This document shows, in pieces, positions 5,999 through 13,918 of a stretch of DNA of 25,026 nt (the first letter of the stretch is position 1; each line of letters opens with the position of its first letter). The notes beneath the pieces were generated by a model. It did not search any database. It was not told where the DNA came from and saw nothing but the letters and a program-made list of their open reading frames with translations. The stretch lies in IMG/VR virus record IMGVR_UViG_3300036770_001658, positions 1 through 25,026 of that record; one strand, 5' to 3'. The translations under genes were made by a program, and so were the position numbers. Source of the stretch: a virus.

Positions 5999-8415
5999 CA
6001 CCCAGTCCCCGCGAGGATGTCAACCTTCTCGGCGTTGAGCTTGGCAACCTCTTTGCGGAGGTTCTCAAGTTCCTTCGTTTGTTTCTTCGCTTCCGCAATC
6101 GCCGGGTCTTCCTGCAACGTGTCGAAGAATGCAGAGATGCCGCCGCTGCGGATGTCGTTGATTTCGATGGAGCCGGTGCGGATGCCGGCAAGCTCCTCGG
6201 CACGCTCGCGTTCGATCTCGAACTGGCGGTCGCTGAATTGCTGTTGCTTGTCGAGAATCTGTTCGTTGATGCGGGCAATCGCGTCGGCTTGGCGTTTCGC
6301 TTCTTGCTCTGCTTTTTTGGCTGCTTCTTCCGCTGCCTTCTCGGCAAGCTCCCGTTCTTTTGCCGCGCCGCTGGCAACGTCACGCTCGCGGGCCGCCACC
6401 TGATCGAGCGTCGCCAGCCGCGAGGTAGCAGCGTCGATAGCGGCTTGGTCGCCAGCCGCGCGAGCCGCTTGCAACTGCTCTTCAACGCGGACGATTTCCT
6501 GTTGAATCTGAAGCAGATTGTCGGCCGCCCTCGCCCGGCTTGAGTCGCCGCCGAATTGCTCATCGATGCGGATCTGTTCAAGGTTCGCGTCGATGATGTC
6601 CTGCACCGCCTTCGCTTCCGCCTCGGCTCGCCGCTGGGCTTCCTCCGCGAGCCGCTTGTTCTCGTCGGCAACCTGCCGGGCCACGTCAATCTGCTTCTCA
6701 AACTCCGCCGTCGCGTTGGCGACACCGCGGGCGTATTGCTCTGCGTTGAGTTCGCCTTCGTTCGCCTGCTCCTGCAAGTCTGCGAGGGCTTGCTGGAACT
6801 GAAACGCGGCATCGAAGCCAGCCTGTCCGAACTCGCCTGCCTTGGCGATCGCGGAGTCGAGACCCTTTTGCGAGTCGGCGAACGCCTTGTCGAATGCTTT
6901 GACTTCTTCCGCAGTGCGAGTCACCGCCTCGGCAGTCTTGCCGGTCGCCGTCGCGGTCTCTTCGGCAGTCGAGAAGAACGACCGAAAGAATCCGATCGTG
7001 CCGTTCACGGCATCGCCGAATACCCCGAACGCAGAGCCGATCGCATCCAGCACCGGGCCGAGCACAGTGCCAATCGTCTGGGCAACCACCGTCACGATGT
7101 TGATAAGCCCGCTGAACGCCTTCGCCACGCCCTCCACAATTCCGACGAATGGCAGGAGCACCGACTGCCCCAACCCGGTAAGTGCCACGCCAACCTGATC
7201 GAACGCAGCGCCGAGCCCCGCGAACGCCGTGCGGTCGGTATCGCTTAGCGCTGCCCCGAACGTCTGAATATCTTCGGCAGCACCCCCCAGCTCGTTGAAG
7301 AACGGAAGCAACTGCACGCCGCTACGACCAAACAAGGCAATCGCCGCAGCCGAACGCTCGGCAGGATCTTCGATCGCAGCCAGCCGCTCGCCGATCAAGT
7401 CAATCCGCTGCTGCTCAGACAGTGCGCCGAAGTCTTGCACCGACACGCCGAGTCGCGACAGCGCCGCCTGGGCTTTCTTGCTTTCTTCGTCGGCACCAGC
7501 GAGCGTGTTCTGAAGCCGGGCAAACGAGCCGCTCAACTGCTCAATCGACACGTCGGCACGCCTGCCCGCTTCCTCTAGCGTCTGCACGAACTCGAACGAC
7601 ACGCCCAACTGATTCGCCAGCCGCCCCAGCCTCTCGACGCGATCCTCTAGGCTGATGAGCCCACGGGCAACCGCAGTCGCCCCGGCAGCGAACGCCGTGA
7701 TGCCTGCAAGGGCGAGCGTGAACGGGTTTATGAGCGCCGTGACCGACGCGGCAAGCGCGCTGAATCCTTGAGCCAGGCCGCCGGCAAAGATCCTGGACAG
7801 CCCTTCGCTCGCGCTCGCAATGCCCGAAATCCGGCCCGCGATGTTGCCGAGCGGGCCGGGCAGCACGGCGAACACGCCAGACAGTTCGTTGAACTTGAGC
7901 GTCGTATTTTCAGCGGCAGTGTCGATTGCAGTCGTCTGCACCGCCAACCCGCGGGCCGCACGCTCTGCATCGGTCAAGCCCTTCGCCGCAGATTCGACAG
8001 CACGGGCGTAGGTCTCTTGCGAAATGCGACCGGCGTTGACTTGCTCAGTCAGTTCCGCCTGAGCCCGGTCGAACCGCTCCAGCGTCGTGAGGTTGGCTTC
8101 GGTGATTTGCTGCGCCCGCTGGAACGCTGCCGCCTCTTTGTTCGCCGCCTCGGCCAGCCGCTCGAATGCCGCGGCAAACTGTGTCGCGGCCCCCGGCCCG
8201 CCGTCGCGGAGCGTGTTGATGAGGTCTTGTGACTCTTTCTCAAAGCGAGCCTGTGCCGCCGCCGCCGCCTCGCTGCCGCCCGCGAACTTGTCGAACTGCC
8301 CGGTGAGCTTGTCGGCCTCGTTGCCGAGGTTGACCAGCGCACGCTGCACCGGATCAAGCCGCAGCCCGCTGGCGTCAGCCGTGACCCGCAGCGCCAGTGA
8401 GAGGACGTTAGCCAT
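5998..8415 (-). CDS. Phage tail tape measure protein, 805 aa
   Basis: This is the longest gene in the window and follows the tail-assembly chaperone pair, the usual place for the tape measure. Two hydrophobic Gly/Ala-rich stretches (about residues 160 to 240 and 405 to 475) are flanked by long charged helices. From about residue 540 to 790 there is an extended coiled coil rich in Ala, Glu, Lys and Arg (for example EEAQRRAEAEAKAVQDIID). The protein sets tail length during assembly and is ejected with the DNA in siphoviruses. At about 0.15 nm per residue the tail would be near 120 nm. No embedded peptidase or lysozyme domain is visible. The ATG overlaps the chaperone frame by 8 bases. Confidence 0.9.
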   Translation of the reverse strand: MANVLSLALRVTADASGLRLDPVQRALVNLGNEADKLTGQFDKFAGGSEAAAAAQARFEKESQDLINTLRDGGPGAATQFAAAFERLAEAANKEAAAFQRAQQITEANLTTLERFDRAQAELTEQVNAGRISQETYARAVESAAKGLTDAERAARGLAVQTTAIDTAAENTTLKFNELSGVFAVLPGPLGNIAGRISGIASASEGLSRIFAGGLAQGFSALAASVTALINPFTLALAGITAFAAGATAVARGLISLEDRVERLGRLANQLGVSFEFVQTLEEAGRRADVSIEQLSGSFARLQNTLAGADEESKKAQAALSRLGVSVQDFGALSEQQRIDLIGERLAAIEDPAERSAAAIALFGRSGVQLLPFFNELGGAAEDIQTFGAALSDTDRTAFAGLGAAFDQVGVALTGLGQSVLLPFVGIVEGVAKAFSGLINIVTVVAQTIGTVLGPVLDAIGSAFGVFGDAVNGTIGFFRSFFSTAEETATATGKTAEAVTRTAEEVKAFDKAFADSQKGLDSAIAKAGEFGQAGFDAAFQFQQALADLQEQANEGELNAEQYARGVANATAEFEKQIDVARQVADENKRLAEEAQRRAEAEAKAVQDIIDANLEQIRIDEQFGGDSSRARAADNLLQIQQEIVRVEEQLQAARAAGDQAAIDAATSRLATLDQVAARERDVASGAAKERELAEKAAEEAAKKAEQEAKRQADAIARINEQILDKQQQFSDRQFEIERERAEELAGIRTGSIEINDIRSGGISAFFDTLQEDPAIAEAKKQTKELENLRKEVAKLNAEKVDILAGTG

Positions 8416-8749
8416 TGCCGTCTAGTTCAAGATCACCGAGCCCGAGTTGCCGTCGCAATTCCAGAAGCGCCGCCATGTCCTGCGACTCGTGTTGCGGTGG
8501 CTTCTCCACCGGGTTGAAGTCATCGACTTTTGGTCGCTTCTGATTCTTGCCAACGTGCGGTGCTAGGAGGGCCGTGACGACGAGTGCCGTTTGCCGCCAC
8601 GAATCGGGCAGTGCCGAGTAGTAGCGGTTGTAGGCGATCCACTCGGAGAACTCCGCGGAATCCATCCGCGTGCCCAACTCGCGAACCGTCATCCGCAAGT
8701 CCCGCGCGACGGCGAACATGTACCGCCGCGTGTGGCTTGCGTTCAGCCT
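8408..8749 (-). CDS. Tail-assembly chaperone, frameshifted C-terminal part (lambda gpT-like)
   Basis: This frame is read by ribosomes that slip -1 at 8749-8755, giving a fusion of about 226 residues with the upstream chaperone (113 residues from each frame). The extension begins RLNASHTRRYMFAVARDLRM and contains TVRELGTRMDSAEFSEWIAYNRYY, a pattern typical of the T half of lambda G/T-type chaperones, which bridges the chaperone to tape measure and tube subunits. An internal ATG at 8719 lacks any ribosome-binding site, so independent translation looks unlikely. The stop overlaps the tape-measure start. The assignment rests on the slippery site, the gene position and the sequence pattern. Confidence 0.82.
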   Translation of the reverse strand, partial: RLNASHTRRYMFAVARDLRMTVRELGTRMDSAEFSEWIAYNRYYSALPDSWRQTALVVTALLAPHVGKNQKRPKVDDFNPVEKPPQHESQDMAALLELRRQLGLGDLELDGNG

Positions 8750-9087
8750 TTTCCCAACTCTTGAACGTCCTCCTCTGTCATGCGGTTGTGCTTCATCGCC
8801 TCGTCGAACAGCCGGCCCATCACGGCACCGGACTTCTCGGAGAGCTTGTCGATCTGGTCACGGCTGAAGAGCAGTTTGCCGGTCTCATCGCACAGCACGC
8901 CCGCGAGGTACTGCGTGCGGAAGTTGTCGATGCCGGTATCTTTCTTGCCGATCCACTTTCGTTCGTACGCGTCGCGCTCGCCCACGCTCATCACGCGAAT
9001 GAACACGTCGCCGCCCCACTCGGGAACGGAAACCTTTTTCAGCCCCATGTCGTCAGCCGCGAGAATCTGTTCTGCCGTCAGTGCCAT
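8743..9087 (-). CDS. Tail-assembly chaperone (lambda gpG-like), 114 aa
   Basis: ATG at 9087 follows AGGAG (9098-9102) by ten bases. The protein has the pattern of small phage tail-assembly chaperones: VPEWGGDVFIRVMSVGERDAYE near the N-terminus, a helical middle (LAGVLCDETGKLLFSRDQID), and a short acidic C-terminus MTEEDVQELGKG. Such proteins coat the tape measure and recruit tail-tube subunits but are not in the finished virion. The last codons TTG GGA AAA GGC TGA contain the frameshift heptamer, so two products are expected. Synteny, with tube genes upstream and tape measure downstream, supports the call. Confidence 0.88.
   Translation of the reverse strand: MALTAEQILAADDMGLKKVSVPEWGGDVFIRVMSVGERDAYERKWIGKKDTGIDNFRTQYLAGVLCDETGKLLFSRDQIDKLSEKSGAVMGRLFDEAMKHNRMTEEDVQELGKG
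8749..8755 (-). promoter_or_regulatory. Programmed -1 ribosomal frameshift slippery site GGGAAAA
   Basis: On the minus strand the zero-frame codons are TTG GGA AAA GGC TGA. The heptamer G GGA AAA fits X XXY YYZ exactly in phase, so both tRNAs can re-pair after a -1 slip. The stop of the zero frame is only one codon further on, and the -1 frame stays open to 8408. Just downstream on the RNA, GGCT and AGCC can pair around a 7-base loop, and CGGCG and CGCCG can pair further on; either could stimulate slipping. Confidence 0.85.
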
Positions 9088-9100
9088 GTGTCACGATCTC

Positions 9101-9460
9101 CTAAGGATTGGTCGGAGCGCCGACCGTATCCTGCACTCTAAAGGTGATGACAAATCTCACGGCGTCGTTCGCGGTCGATTCGACGCGGTAGCCGCTGTAG
9201 ATGCAGTCGCTGTTGAACAGCGTCACCGGGCCGCCGCTGGACGGTGCGATAATTGTCAGCTGCTTCCGGCGGCCGTAATCCGACGTGGCGAGATTCGCCA
9301 GCGAGAAACAGTTCAGCCGCACTTCGCCGAGATTCGGCGTCCAAGCCACGGTGCGTCCCTGCGGCAGTTCGCCGCGGAACACGTCGGCTTCAAGGGTCTG
9401 CACCTCCTGAAGCGTCTGGCCGCCCCAGGTGAACGTGAAGCCTTGGCACGGTATCGCCAT
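9101..9460 (-). CDS. Small tail protein, 119 aa
   Basis: ATG at 9460 has GGAGG six bases upstream. The protein is beta-rich: GFTFTWGGQTLQEVQTLEAD, then EVRLNCFSLANLATSDYGRR, then a C-terminal AVRFVITFRVQDTVG. Its place between the probable tube gene and the tail chaperone fits a second tube-like, tail-terminator or minor tail protein. No specific family can be named. It could also be the real tube protein, with the preceding gene as an accessory; the sequence alone does not settle this. Confidence 0.68.
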   Translation of the reverse strand: MAIPCQGFTFTWGGQTLQEVQTLEADVFRGELPQGRTVAWTPNLGEVRLNCFSLANLATSDYGRRKQLTIIAPSSGGPVTLFNSDCIYSGYRVESTANDAVRFVITFRVQDTVGAPTNP

Positions 9461-9479
9461 GACGGGCCTCCGTCACGGC

Positions 9480-9908
9480 TTAGCGAGCGACCGTCAGCGT
9501 CGCCTGCCCGCGGATGGCGTCGTTCGTGGCGAGCGTCAGCGTCGAACTGGCGACGGTGTAGTAGCTCGCGGTGTTGCCGCCCGACAGCGTGACGCCGGCC
9601 ACGGTGATCGAGTACGTGCCGGTCGAGCCGTCGAGGATGACGGTGCGGCCGATGTAGTCGAACGTGACCTGACGGCCCGAACCGCCATCGTCAGCCGGCA
9701 CCACGAGCGGCGGCGTCAGCCGCGCGGCAAGCTCGCCGGTCGTCTGGCCGAGGTGAGCCACGTCGATCTGTGCGTCAGCGGCCGCACCGGGGTTCGTGTT
9801 CGAGAGCACGATGTTGCTGATGTAGAAGTTCGTCGTGCTCGCGCCGGAAACGCCGCTCAGGGTCAGTTTGGTCGCGCCAGCGGTATCGTGCGGAGTGTAG
9901 AAAGACAC
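9480..9908 (-). CDS. Probable major tail tube protein, 142 aa
   Basis: GTG at 9908 follows AGGAG (9919-9923) with a ten-base spacer. After an N-terminal SFYTPHDTAGATKLTLSG the protein has ISNIVLSNTNP and AQIDVAHLGQTTGELAARL. The latter recalls the iDVTHlg-TTGEf element found in tail tube proteins, where it lies in a beta-sandwich. The rest is beta-rich and ends in a Thr/Ala-rich segment GQATLTVAR. Order after the DUF3168-like completion gene and before the chaperone genes supports the tube role. The assignment remains a family-pattern inference. Confidence 0.65.
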   Translation of the reverse strand: MSFYTPHDTAGATKLTLSGVSGASTTNFYISNIVLSNTNPGAAADAQIDVAHLGQTTGELAARLTPPLVVPADDGGSGRQVTFDYIGRTVILDGSTGTYSITVAGVTLSGGNTASYYTVASSTLTLATNDAIRGQATLTVAR

Positions 9909-9912
9909 GGCG

Positions 9913-10326
9913 TCAAATCTCCTGCCAGAGGACTGTGTACGTCTGCGTCACGCTATAGACCGGCGGGAGGTCGCCGCCGGCCAACTGCACGAACCCGTCG
10001 CTCTCGTTCAAGAGCGACACGTTCCTCACTGATATGAAGTTTCCCAGCGACCCCCCGAAACCATCCAGTGTCGCCCGGCAGCGGTCGGCAAGTTCCCTTA
10101 CTGCCTCGTAGGTTTCGGCGTACATATCCACGGCGAGCGTCACGGTGGCGATGCCAGACGGGCCATTGAGGGTCATTTCCCGCTGCACCCCCTGCCGCCT
10201 CCACGTCAGGAACGGGATCGCCGCGGACGCCGGGGCCAGCACCGGATACACCCGGTCGCCGACGATCTCGGCCACTGCCGGGGCGGCTTTCAGCTGGTCG
10301 GCCAGGAGGCGTTCGGGGGATTTCAT
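9913..10326 (-). CDS. Tail completion / tail terminator protein, DUF3168-like, 137 aa
   Basis: The sequence fits the DUF3168 (gp17-like) pattern: N-terminal helix SPERLLADQLKAAPAVAEIV, then GDRVYPVLAPASAAIPFLTWRR, a central beta-strand pair (IATVTLAVDMYAETYEAVREL), a helix LADRCRATLDGF, and a C-terminal strand YSVTQTYTVLWQE. These small proteins cap or join the tail to the head in siphoviruses. The ATG shares a base with the upstream stop (TGATG). Gene order, directly after the gp10-like protein, is the usual one. Confidence 0.82.
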   Translation of the reverse strand: MKSPERLLADQLKAAPAVAEIVGDRVYPVLAPASAAIPFLTWRRQGVQREMTLNGPSGIATVTLAVDMYAETYEAVRELADRCRATLDGFGGSLGNFISVRNVSLLNESDGFVQLAGGDLPPVYSVTQTYTVLWQEI

Positions 10327-11114
10327 CAGTCAATGGATCCAGTAGCGGAGCGCGATAGCGTGCCGATTGCTTGCTCTAGGCTGATACGCAGTTCCCGCTG
10401 GAGAATTTCTCCAACCGTTGCCTGCGTGCGATCCCATGCGGTTTTCAACGGGGGCAGTCCGCTGGAGCCGCCGGCAGGCATGGGGGGGATCGAAATCGGC
10501 GAACCAGATTTTCTGAAGAACGCATTTGGGTATGAAGGTTCCGTCTGCACCCGATGCGGAGCCCCAGAGCCGCGAGGCGGGCGAGGGGTCGGCACGAATC
10601 CCTTGAAGCCCCCGAGCTTGTTGAAACTGCTTGCGATATACCCGCCTTGACGGGCGACAGAGTGAGACTGAACTTGCGCAACTACGCCAGACTGCATCGT
10701 TCGCTTGTGAGCCTTGCGGGTGTATGGCTTGTCGGCCGGCTTGCTGATCGTTCGCTCGTTCGTGCCTTCCTCTAGCCAATACTGATGCCTGGCTCGGTCT
10801 GGCCCTTTTCGCACGCTGCCTCCGGCTGCACTTTCAGAGTCGCCCCTCGCCGCCCTGCGGAACCCAAGCACGGCAACAGCAACTCCGTCGTCTCGGTAGG
10901 CAATGACTTTGCTCTTGATGGCTCGCCGAAGGTTGCCGGTCGGGCCAACCGGCGTGATCTGCTTGAGTGCTTCCTCCGCAGGCTTGATCGCTTTTTCAAG
11001 CGCAGCCTTCAAAACAACCGCGGCACGCTGGCGGCCAAACACTTGCCCAATGTCTTTCTGAAGTTGCTGCAAGCCGGCAAGCTCGGCTGAGATTTCGATT
11101 TTGCCCAGTGCCAT
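10326..11114 (-). CDS. HK97 gp10-like head-tail/tail-completion protein, 262 aa
   Basis: The frame is open to 11348, but the upstream 78 codons overlap the adaptor gene in another frame. The ATG at 11114 forms a TGATG junction and gives MALGKIEISAELAGLQQLQK. Typical features of the gp10-like family follow: an early helix with paired Ala residues, TPVGPTGNLRRAI near residue 55, HQYWLEEGTNER near residue 110, and a C-terminal helical segment. The protein is longer than the usual 120 to 160 residues because of a Pro/Gly/Ser-rich insert in the second half. It probably functions at the head-tail joint or tail terminator. The insert might be surface exposed (inference). Confidence 0.8.
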   Translation of the reverse strand: MALGKIEISAELAGLQQLQKDIGQVFGRQRAAVVLKAALEKAIKPAEEALKQITPVGPTGNLRRAIKSKVIAYRDDGVAVAVLGFRRAARGDSESAAGGSVRKGPDRARHQYWLEEGTNERTISKPADKPYTRKAHKRTMQSGVVAQVQSHSVARQGGYIASSFNKLGGFKGFVPTPRPPRGSGAPHRVQTEPSYPNAFFRKSGSPISIPPMPAGGSSGLPPLKTAWDRTQATVGEILQRELRISLEQAIGTLSRSATGSID

Positions 11115-11434
11115 CAGTCCACCCGCTCCGTGCAGAGGGCTTCGTGCTCGCTGCGATTGTTGTGTTCCAGCAGCGAGCTCATCTCCAGCACCCGCCCGCG
11201 CCACAGGAACCGCATCGTCGCCTTGAGCCCCGGCACATAACGCAGCCGCACGCGGTGCGTGATCTCGGTTTGCTGCTGCCCTTGAAGCAAAAACTCCCGG
11301 CTCGATAGCCCGTCCACGCTCGCCCACCGCTCCGCGAACGTCGTCCACGATTGCACGACCTCGCCCATCGCGTTCCGAGTCTCGGTCGCCTGCTGAATCG
11401 TCACGCGTTCCCGCAGGCGGCCGGGGTCAATCAT
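11114..11434 (-). CDS. Head-tail adaptor / head closure protein, 106 aa
   Basis: ATG at 11434 overlaps the upstream stop (ATGA) and gives MIDPGRLRERVTIQQATETR. This opening, followed by EVVQSWTTFAERWASVDGLS and the strand pattern THRVRLRYVPGLKATMRFLWRGRVLEM, is typical of the phage head-tail joining family (SPP1 gp16 / HK97 gp7-like, PF05521), small beta-barrel proteins that form a ring under the connector. Size and gene order agree. Confidence 0.86.
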   Translation of the reverse strand: MIDPGRLRERVTIQQATETRNAMGEVVQSWTTFAERWASVDGLSSREFLLQGQQQTEITHRVRLRYVPGLKATMRFLWRGRVLEMSSLLEHNNRSEHEALCTERVD

Positions 11435-11856
11435 GAGCCGTACAGCACGAGGGTGTAGTTCGCCGTGCCGGCGGTGCCGACCACGTTGATCGAGAACGAC
11501 ACCGTTTCCAGTGCCTCGGAAACCGCGATCTGCCCCGAGCGGGAATAGATCGTCCAGTCGTCGATGCCGCAGCCGCCAGACCCGTCGCACGCGACCAGAT
11601 TGGCACCGTCCGCCTGGAACGCCACCCGCGACACGCTGGCAAACGACACGACCGAGCCGGCCGCGTTGCGGTACGTCGTCGGGGCCACCGCCACCGTGCT
11701 GACCGCGGTGCCACAGGTGCCGGTGACGACGGCGACTTTTCCGAAGTCATATTCGGTGGCGTGCTGCAGCGTGATCGTCTTGAGCGACTTCGCTCCATCC
11801 GCGACCGTGGAATCCGTGAACAGCACGTCGATGCCGAAGCGGCCTTTGACGCTCAT
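11431..11856 (-). CDS. Beta-rich structural protein in the head-tail region, 141 aa
   Basis: ATG at 11856 overlaps the gp6-like gene stop (ATGA); an in-frame ATG at 11871 would add MGGVP and cannot be excluded. The protein begins MSVKGRFGIDVLFTDSTVAD and has many Ser, Thr, Val and Gly residues. A GGCGIDDWTIYS segment sits near the middle and the C-terminus is TANYTLVLYGS. It looks all-beta and resembles small virion decoration or adaptor proteins, but I recognise no family. It lies between two connector genes, so a structural role is likely. Confidence 0.68.
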   Translation of the reverse strand: MSVKGRFGIDVLFTDSTVADGAKSLKTITLQHATEYDFGKVAVVTGTCGTAVSTVAVAPTTYRNAAGSVVSFASVSRVAFQADGANLVACDGSGGCGIDDWTIYSRSGQIAVSEALETVSFSINVVGTAGTANYTLVLYGS

Positions 11857-12449
11857 CGGTACGCCCCCCATTTCGCAGAATCGAGGAGCGACTTCACGCC
11901 GAACGGAATCTCACTCAGGCTCGCTTGGTCGGCCGCCATCCGGCGTTCGTACCACATGCCCACGAGCCAGAGGATCGCGTTCTTGATCCGTTGAGGCACG
12001 CTCGTGCCGTCGCTACCCCGACCGCCCCACCAAGTCACGGCGACGGCGTTGTAATCGAGAAGGTGCGACGGCCACGAGTCGTTGTAGAGAGTGCGAAGCA
12101 CGCCAGGCACCGCGTCGCGGTCAACCCGGTACTTCGCCGTGGAGAGCGTGGCGGTGCTCTGGTTCTCCAGCGTGTAGGTCACGCTCACCGCCGTGGTCGT
12201 GCCCGCGGTCGCCATCGGCGGGCGGGGAAGCTCGATCTCCACCGGGAACGAATCGAGCGTCATGCGGTACTGCGTGTGCACGAACGTCTCGTCGCAGTAC
12301 GCTTCGCACCACTCACGGGCCGCCGTGATGAGGGCCGAAATGTAGGCGTCGTCGGTGTCCGTATCGACGCGACAGTGCGTCTTCGCTTCGGCCAGCGTGA
12401 CCGGCTCAACCGCCGGCTGGGTCAGGGTCTTGAGGCTGCGGTATCGCAC
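11853..12449 (-). CDS. Head-tail connector protein, HK97 gp6-like, 198 aa
   Basis: The N-terminus MRYRSLKTLTQPAVEPVTLA continues EAKTHCRVDTDTDDAYISALITAAREWCE. The EPVTLAEAK-H-RvD-...-D-yI--LI-AAre--E signature is characteristic of gp6-like connectors, which bind the portal. The C-terminal part (NAILWLVGMWYERR) is the helix usual for these proteins. The GTG start at 12449 lies inside the preceding gene (44-base overlap) and has only a weak GAGGA upstream. Starting here gives the expected family N-terminus. Confidence 0.86.
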   Translation of the reverse strand: MRYRSLKTLTQPAVEPVTLAEAKTHCRVDTDTDDAYISALITAAREWCEAYCDETFVHTQYRMTLDSFPVEIELPRPPMATAGTTTAVSVTYTLENQSTATLSTAKYRVDRDAVPGVLRTLYNDSWPSHLLDYNAVAVTWWGGRGSDGTSVPQRIKNAILWLVGMWYERRMAADQASLSEIPFGVKSLLDSAKWGAYR

Positions 12450-12651
12450 GCGGTGGGCGTCCTCGTTTTCTCGGCGTCACGTCGGCACGCTCGCCGGCCG
12501 GCTCCATCGCCGCCGTCTCGATAATCAAGTCGTGCTGCGGCTCCCGTACGGCGATGCCGTCGCGGATGAGCCGCTGTGCTGTCTCGTCCTCGCAATCGAC
12601 AATCCGCCCGACCGTGTAGGTCGAGTAGTTCCGCACAAGTTTGATTTTCAC
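12406..12651 (-). CDS. Small phage head protein, 81 aa
   Basis: The GTG at 12651 forms a GTGA overlap with the preceding stop and gives MKIKLVRNYSTYTVGRIVDC; a GTG six codons earlier is possible. The first 40 residues make a compact pattern (strand, YTVGRIVDC, EDETAQRLIRDGIAV) that recurs in many phages as a small protein between capsid and connector genes, with no firmly known role. The C-terminus is basic and Pro-rich (PRKRGRPPRA), so it may contact DNA. The gene overlaps the gp6-like gene start. Confidence 0.7.
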   Translation of the reverse strand: MKIKLVRNYSTYTVGRIVDCEDETAQRLIRDGIAVREPQHDLIIETAAMEPAGERADVTPRKRGRPPRAIPQPQDPDPAGG

Positions 12652-13382
12652 GATTTGGGCACGCTCCACGCAGTTTTCGGCTTACCGTTCGCCGTGTAGT
12701 CGCCGACGTATTGAAACACGGGCTTTTGAAGATCCGGCCCCGGCCAGACCGAGACGTACTCGCCGTGGCCGATGGTCACGCGCGGCGTGATGTAGACGCG
12801 GTTGCCGGCTTTGCGGAACTGCTTCCAGAACCAGATATCAGCGTCGCACCGCCCGTCGCCGTACTCGCCGGCTGCGTTCGGGTGGTCTTGAAACCACGGT
12901 TTCGGCGTCCGCTTGAGTGCCTTGGTCGAGATAAGGGTGCAGCCAAAGTGAGCGGAGTCCACTTCCTGCACCGGCTCGGCAAACCACGACATCGGCAGTT
13001 CGGTAGACCCGCCGCCCGGCGGATTGTCGAGGGTGCCGGGCAACGTGAACATCGGGCGGCCGTCCTCGCGTTTGACTTGCAGCGGAGCGAGGGCGTCGCA
13101 CTGAAACGCCATCGCGATCGCCACGAGTTCGCTCACCTCACGCTGCCCCCAAAACGAATCGTAGTCGGTCGTGAGGATGAACTCGGTGGAATCGACGAAC
13201 TGCTCCATGCACCGCTGGAGCACTTGACCCCACAGCGCCCCTTGCCCGAGCGTCGGGCGGATGCCGAGCGGCATGAGCGCCTGAGCCCAGCCAAACAGAT
13301 TCGCGAGCGGGCCGAATCGTGGGCCGCTCATGACGCACTCGATCCGCACCTCGACATCGGTGTTGCCGACTTTGACCAGCAT
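12648..13382 (-). CDS. Glycosyltransferase-like (GT-A type) protein, 244 aa
   Basis: The ATG at 13382 has TTTGGAG five bases upstream; an earlier in-frame GTG at 13412 is less well supported. The protein contains EFILTTDYDSFW at 68-78, where D73 and D75 resemble the DxD metal-binding motif of GT-A glycosyltransferases. A C-terminal GDGRCDADIWFWKQFRKAG segment (about 175 to 193) resembles the ED-x-W/F-x-R catalytic region of family 2 enzymes, and H206 follows in IGHGE. The donor and acceptor are unknown. Its position within the head operon suggests it could glycosylate a virion protein, but activity is inferred only from these motifs. From memory, similar proteins occur in planctomycete phages. 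Confidence 0.65.
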   Translation of the reverse strand: MLVKVGNTDVEVRIECVMSGPRFGPLANLFGWAQALMPLGIRPTLGQGALWGQVLQRCMEQFVDSTEFILTTDYDSFWGQREVSELVAIAMAFQCDALAPLQVKREDGRPMFTLPGTLDNPPGGGSTELPMSWFAEPVQEVDSAHFGCTLISTKALKRTPKPWFQDHPNAAGEYGDGRCDADIWFWKQFRKAGNRVYITPRVTIGHGEYVSVWPGPDLQKPVFQYVGDYTANGKPKTAWSVPKS

Positions 13383-13459
13383 GAGCGCTCCAAAAACAGA
13401 GATGGCGGGCACGGCTCATGCCGCACCCGCCATTCACTGTGTCGAGGCTGTCAAGCCGA

Positions 13460-13888
13460 TCAGCCGCTGTACTTCGAGAGCACGCCCTTCGCGGCGGCCG
13501 ACTCGGGGCCGACCTCGCCCTTGCCGAGCCGAGCCACGATCGTGGTCGCAAGGCTGGTCGCGGGCGTGGCGTCTACCTTGAGGTAGCGACCCTTGCCGCG
13601 GCAGTCCACGTCGAGACGCACGACGCTCGGCTGAGCCGTCACGGCCACGCTCGCAGCGGGAACCGCCACGGTGTAGACCGAGGCACCCGCCGTGTTCGTG
13701 TCGCCCTGCGTCAGGGTCAGCACGTTGAGGATGCTCGCCGAGGTGTTCGCCGGGGTCGCCGAGACCGCCACGACCACATCGACCGACGCGTAGTCGTAGC
13801 CGAGGGTGTCGATGGTCAGCGTCGCAGTGCCGGCGGCACTCGTCACCGTGGTGCCCACGACCGTCTTGGTTGCTTCGAGATGGTTCAC
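13460..13888 (-). CDS. Probable capsid decoration or minor head protein, 142 aa
   Basis: GTG at 13888 has AGGAG (13899-13903) ten bases upstream. The protein is Ala/Thr/Val/Ser-rich with alternating hydrophobic residues, typical of a small beta-sandwich: VDVVVAVSATPANTSASILN, then SVYTVAVPAASVAVTAQPSV, then a basic DCRGKGRYLKVD. It sits directly after the major capsid gene, the usual place for a decoration protein. I recognise no named family, so the call rests on position and composition. Confidence 0.66.
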   Translation of the reverse strand: MNHLEATKTVVGTTVTSAAGTATLTIDTLGYDYASVDVVVAVSATPANTSASILNVLTLTQGDTNTAGASVYTVAVPAASVAVTAQPSVVRLDVDCRGKGRYLKVDATPATSLATTIVARLGKGEVGPESAAAKGVLSKYSG

Positions 13889-13918
13889 GAGTCAGATTCT
13901 CCTAGAGGGTCAGGGGGG

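Noticed and set aside
11115-11348. Upstream extension of the gp10-like frame
   Set aside because: It is a shadow of the adaptor gene. The family N-terminus starts at the ATG at 11114.
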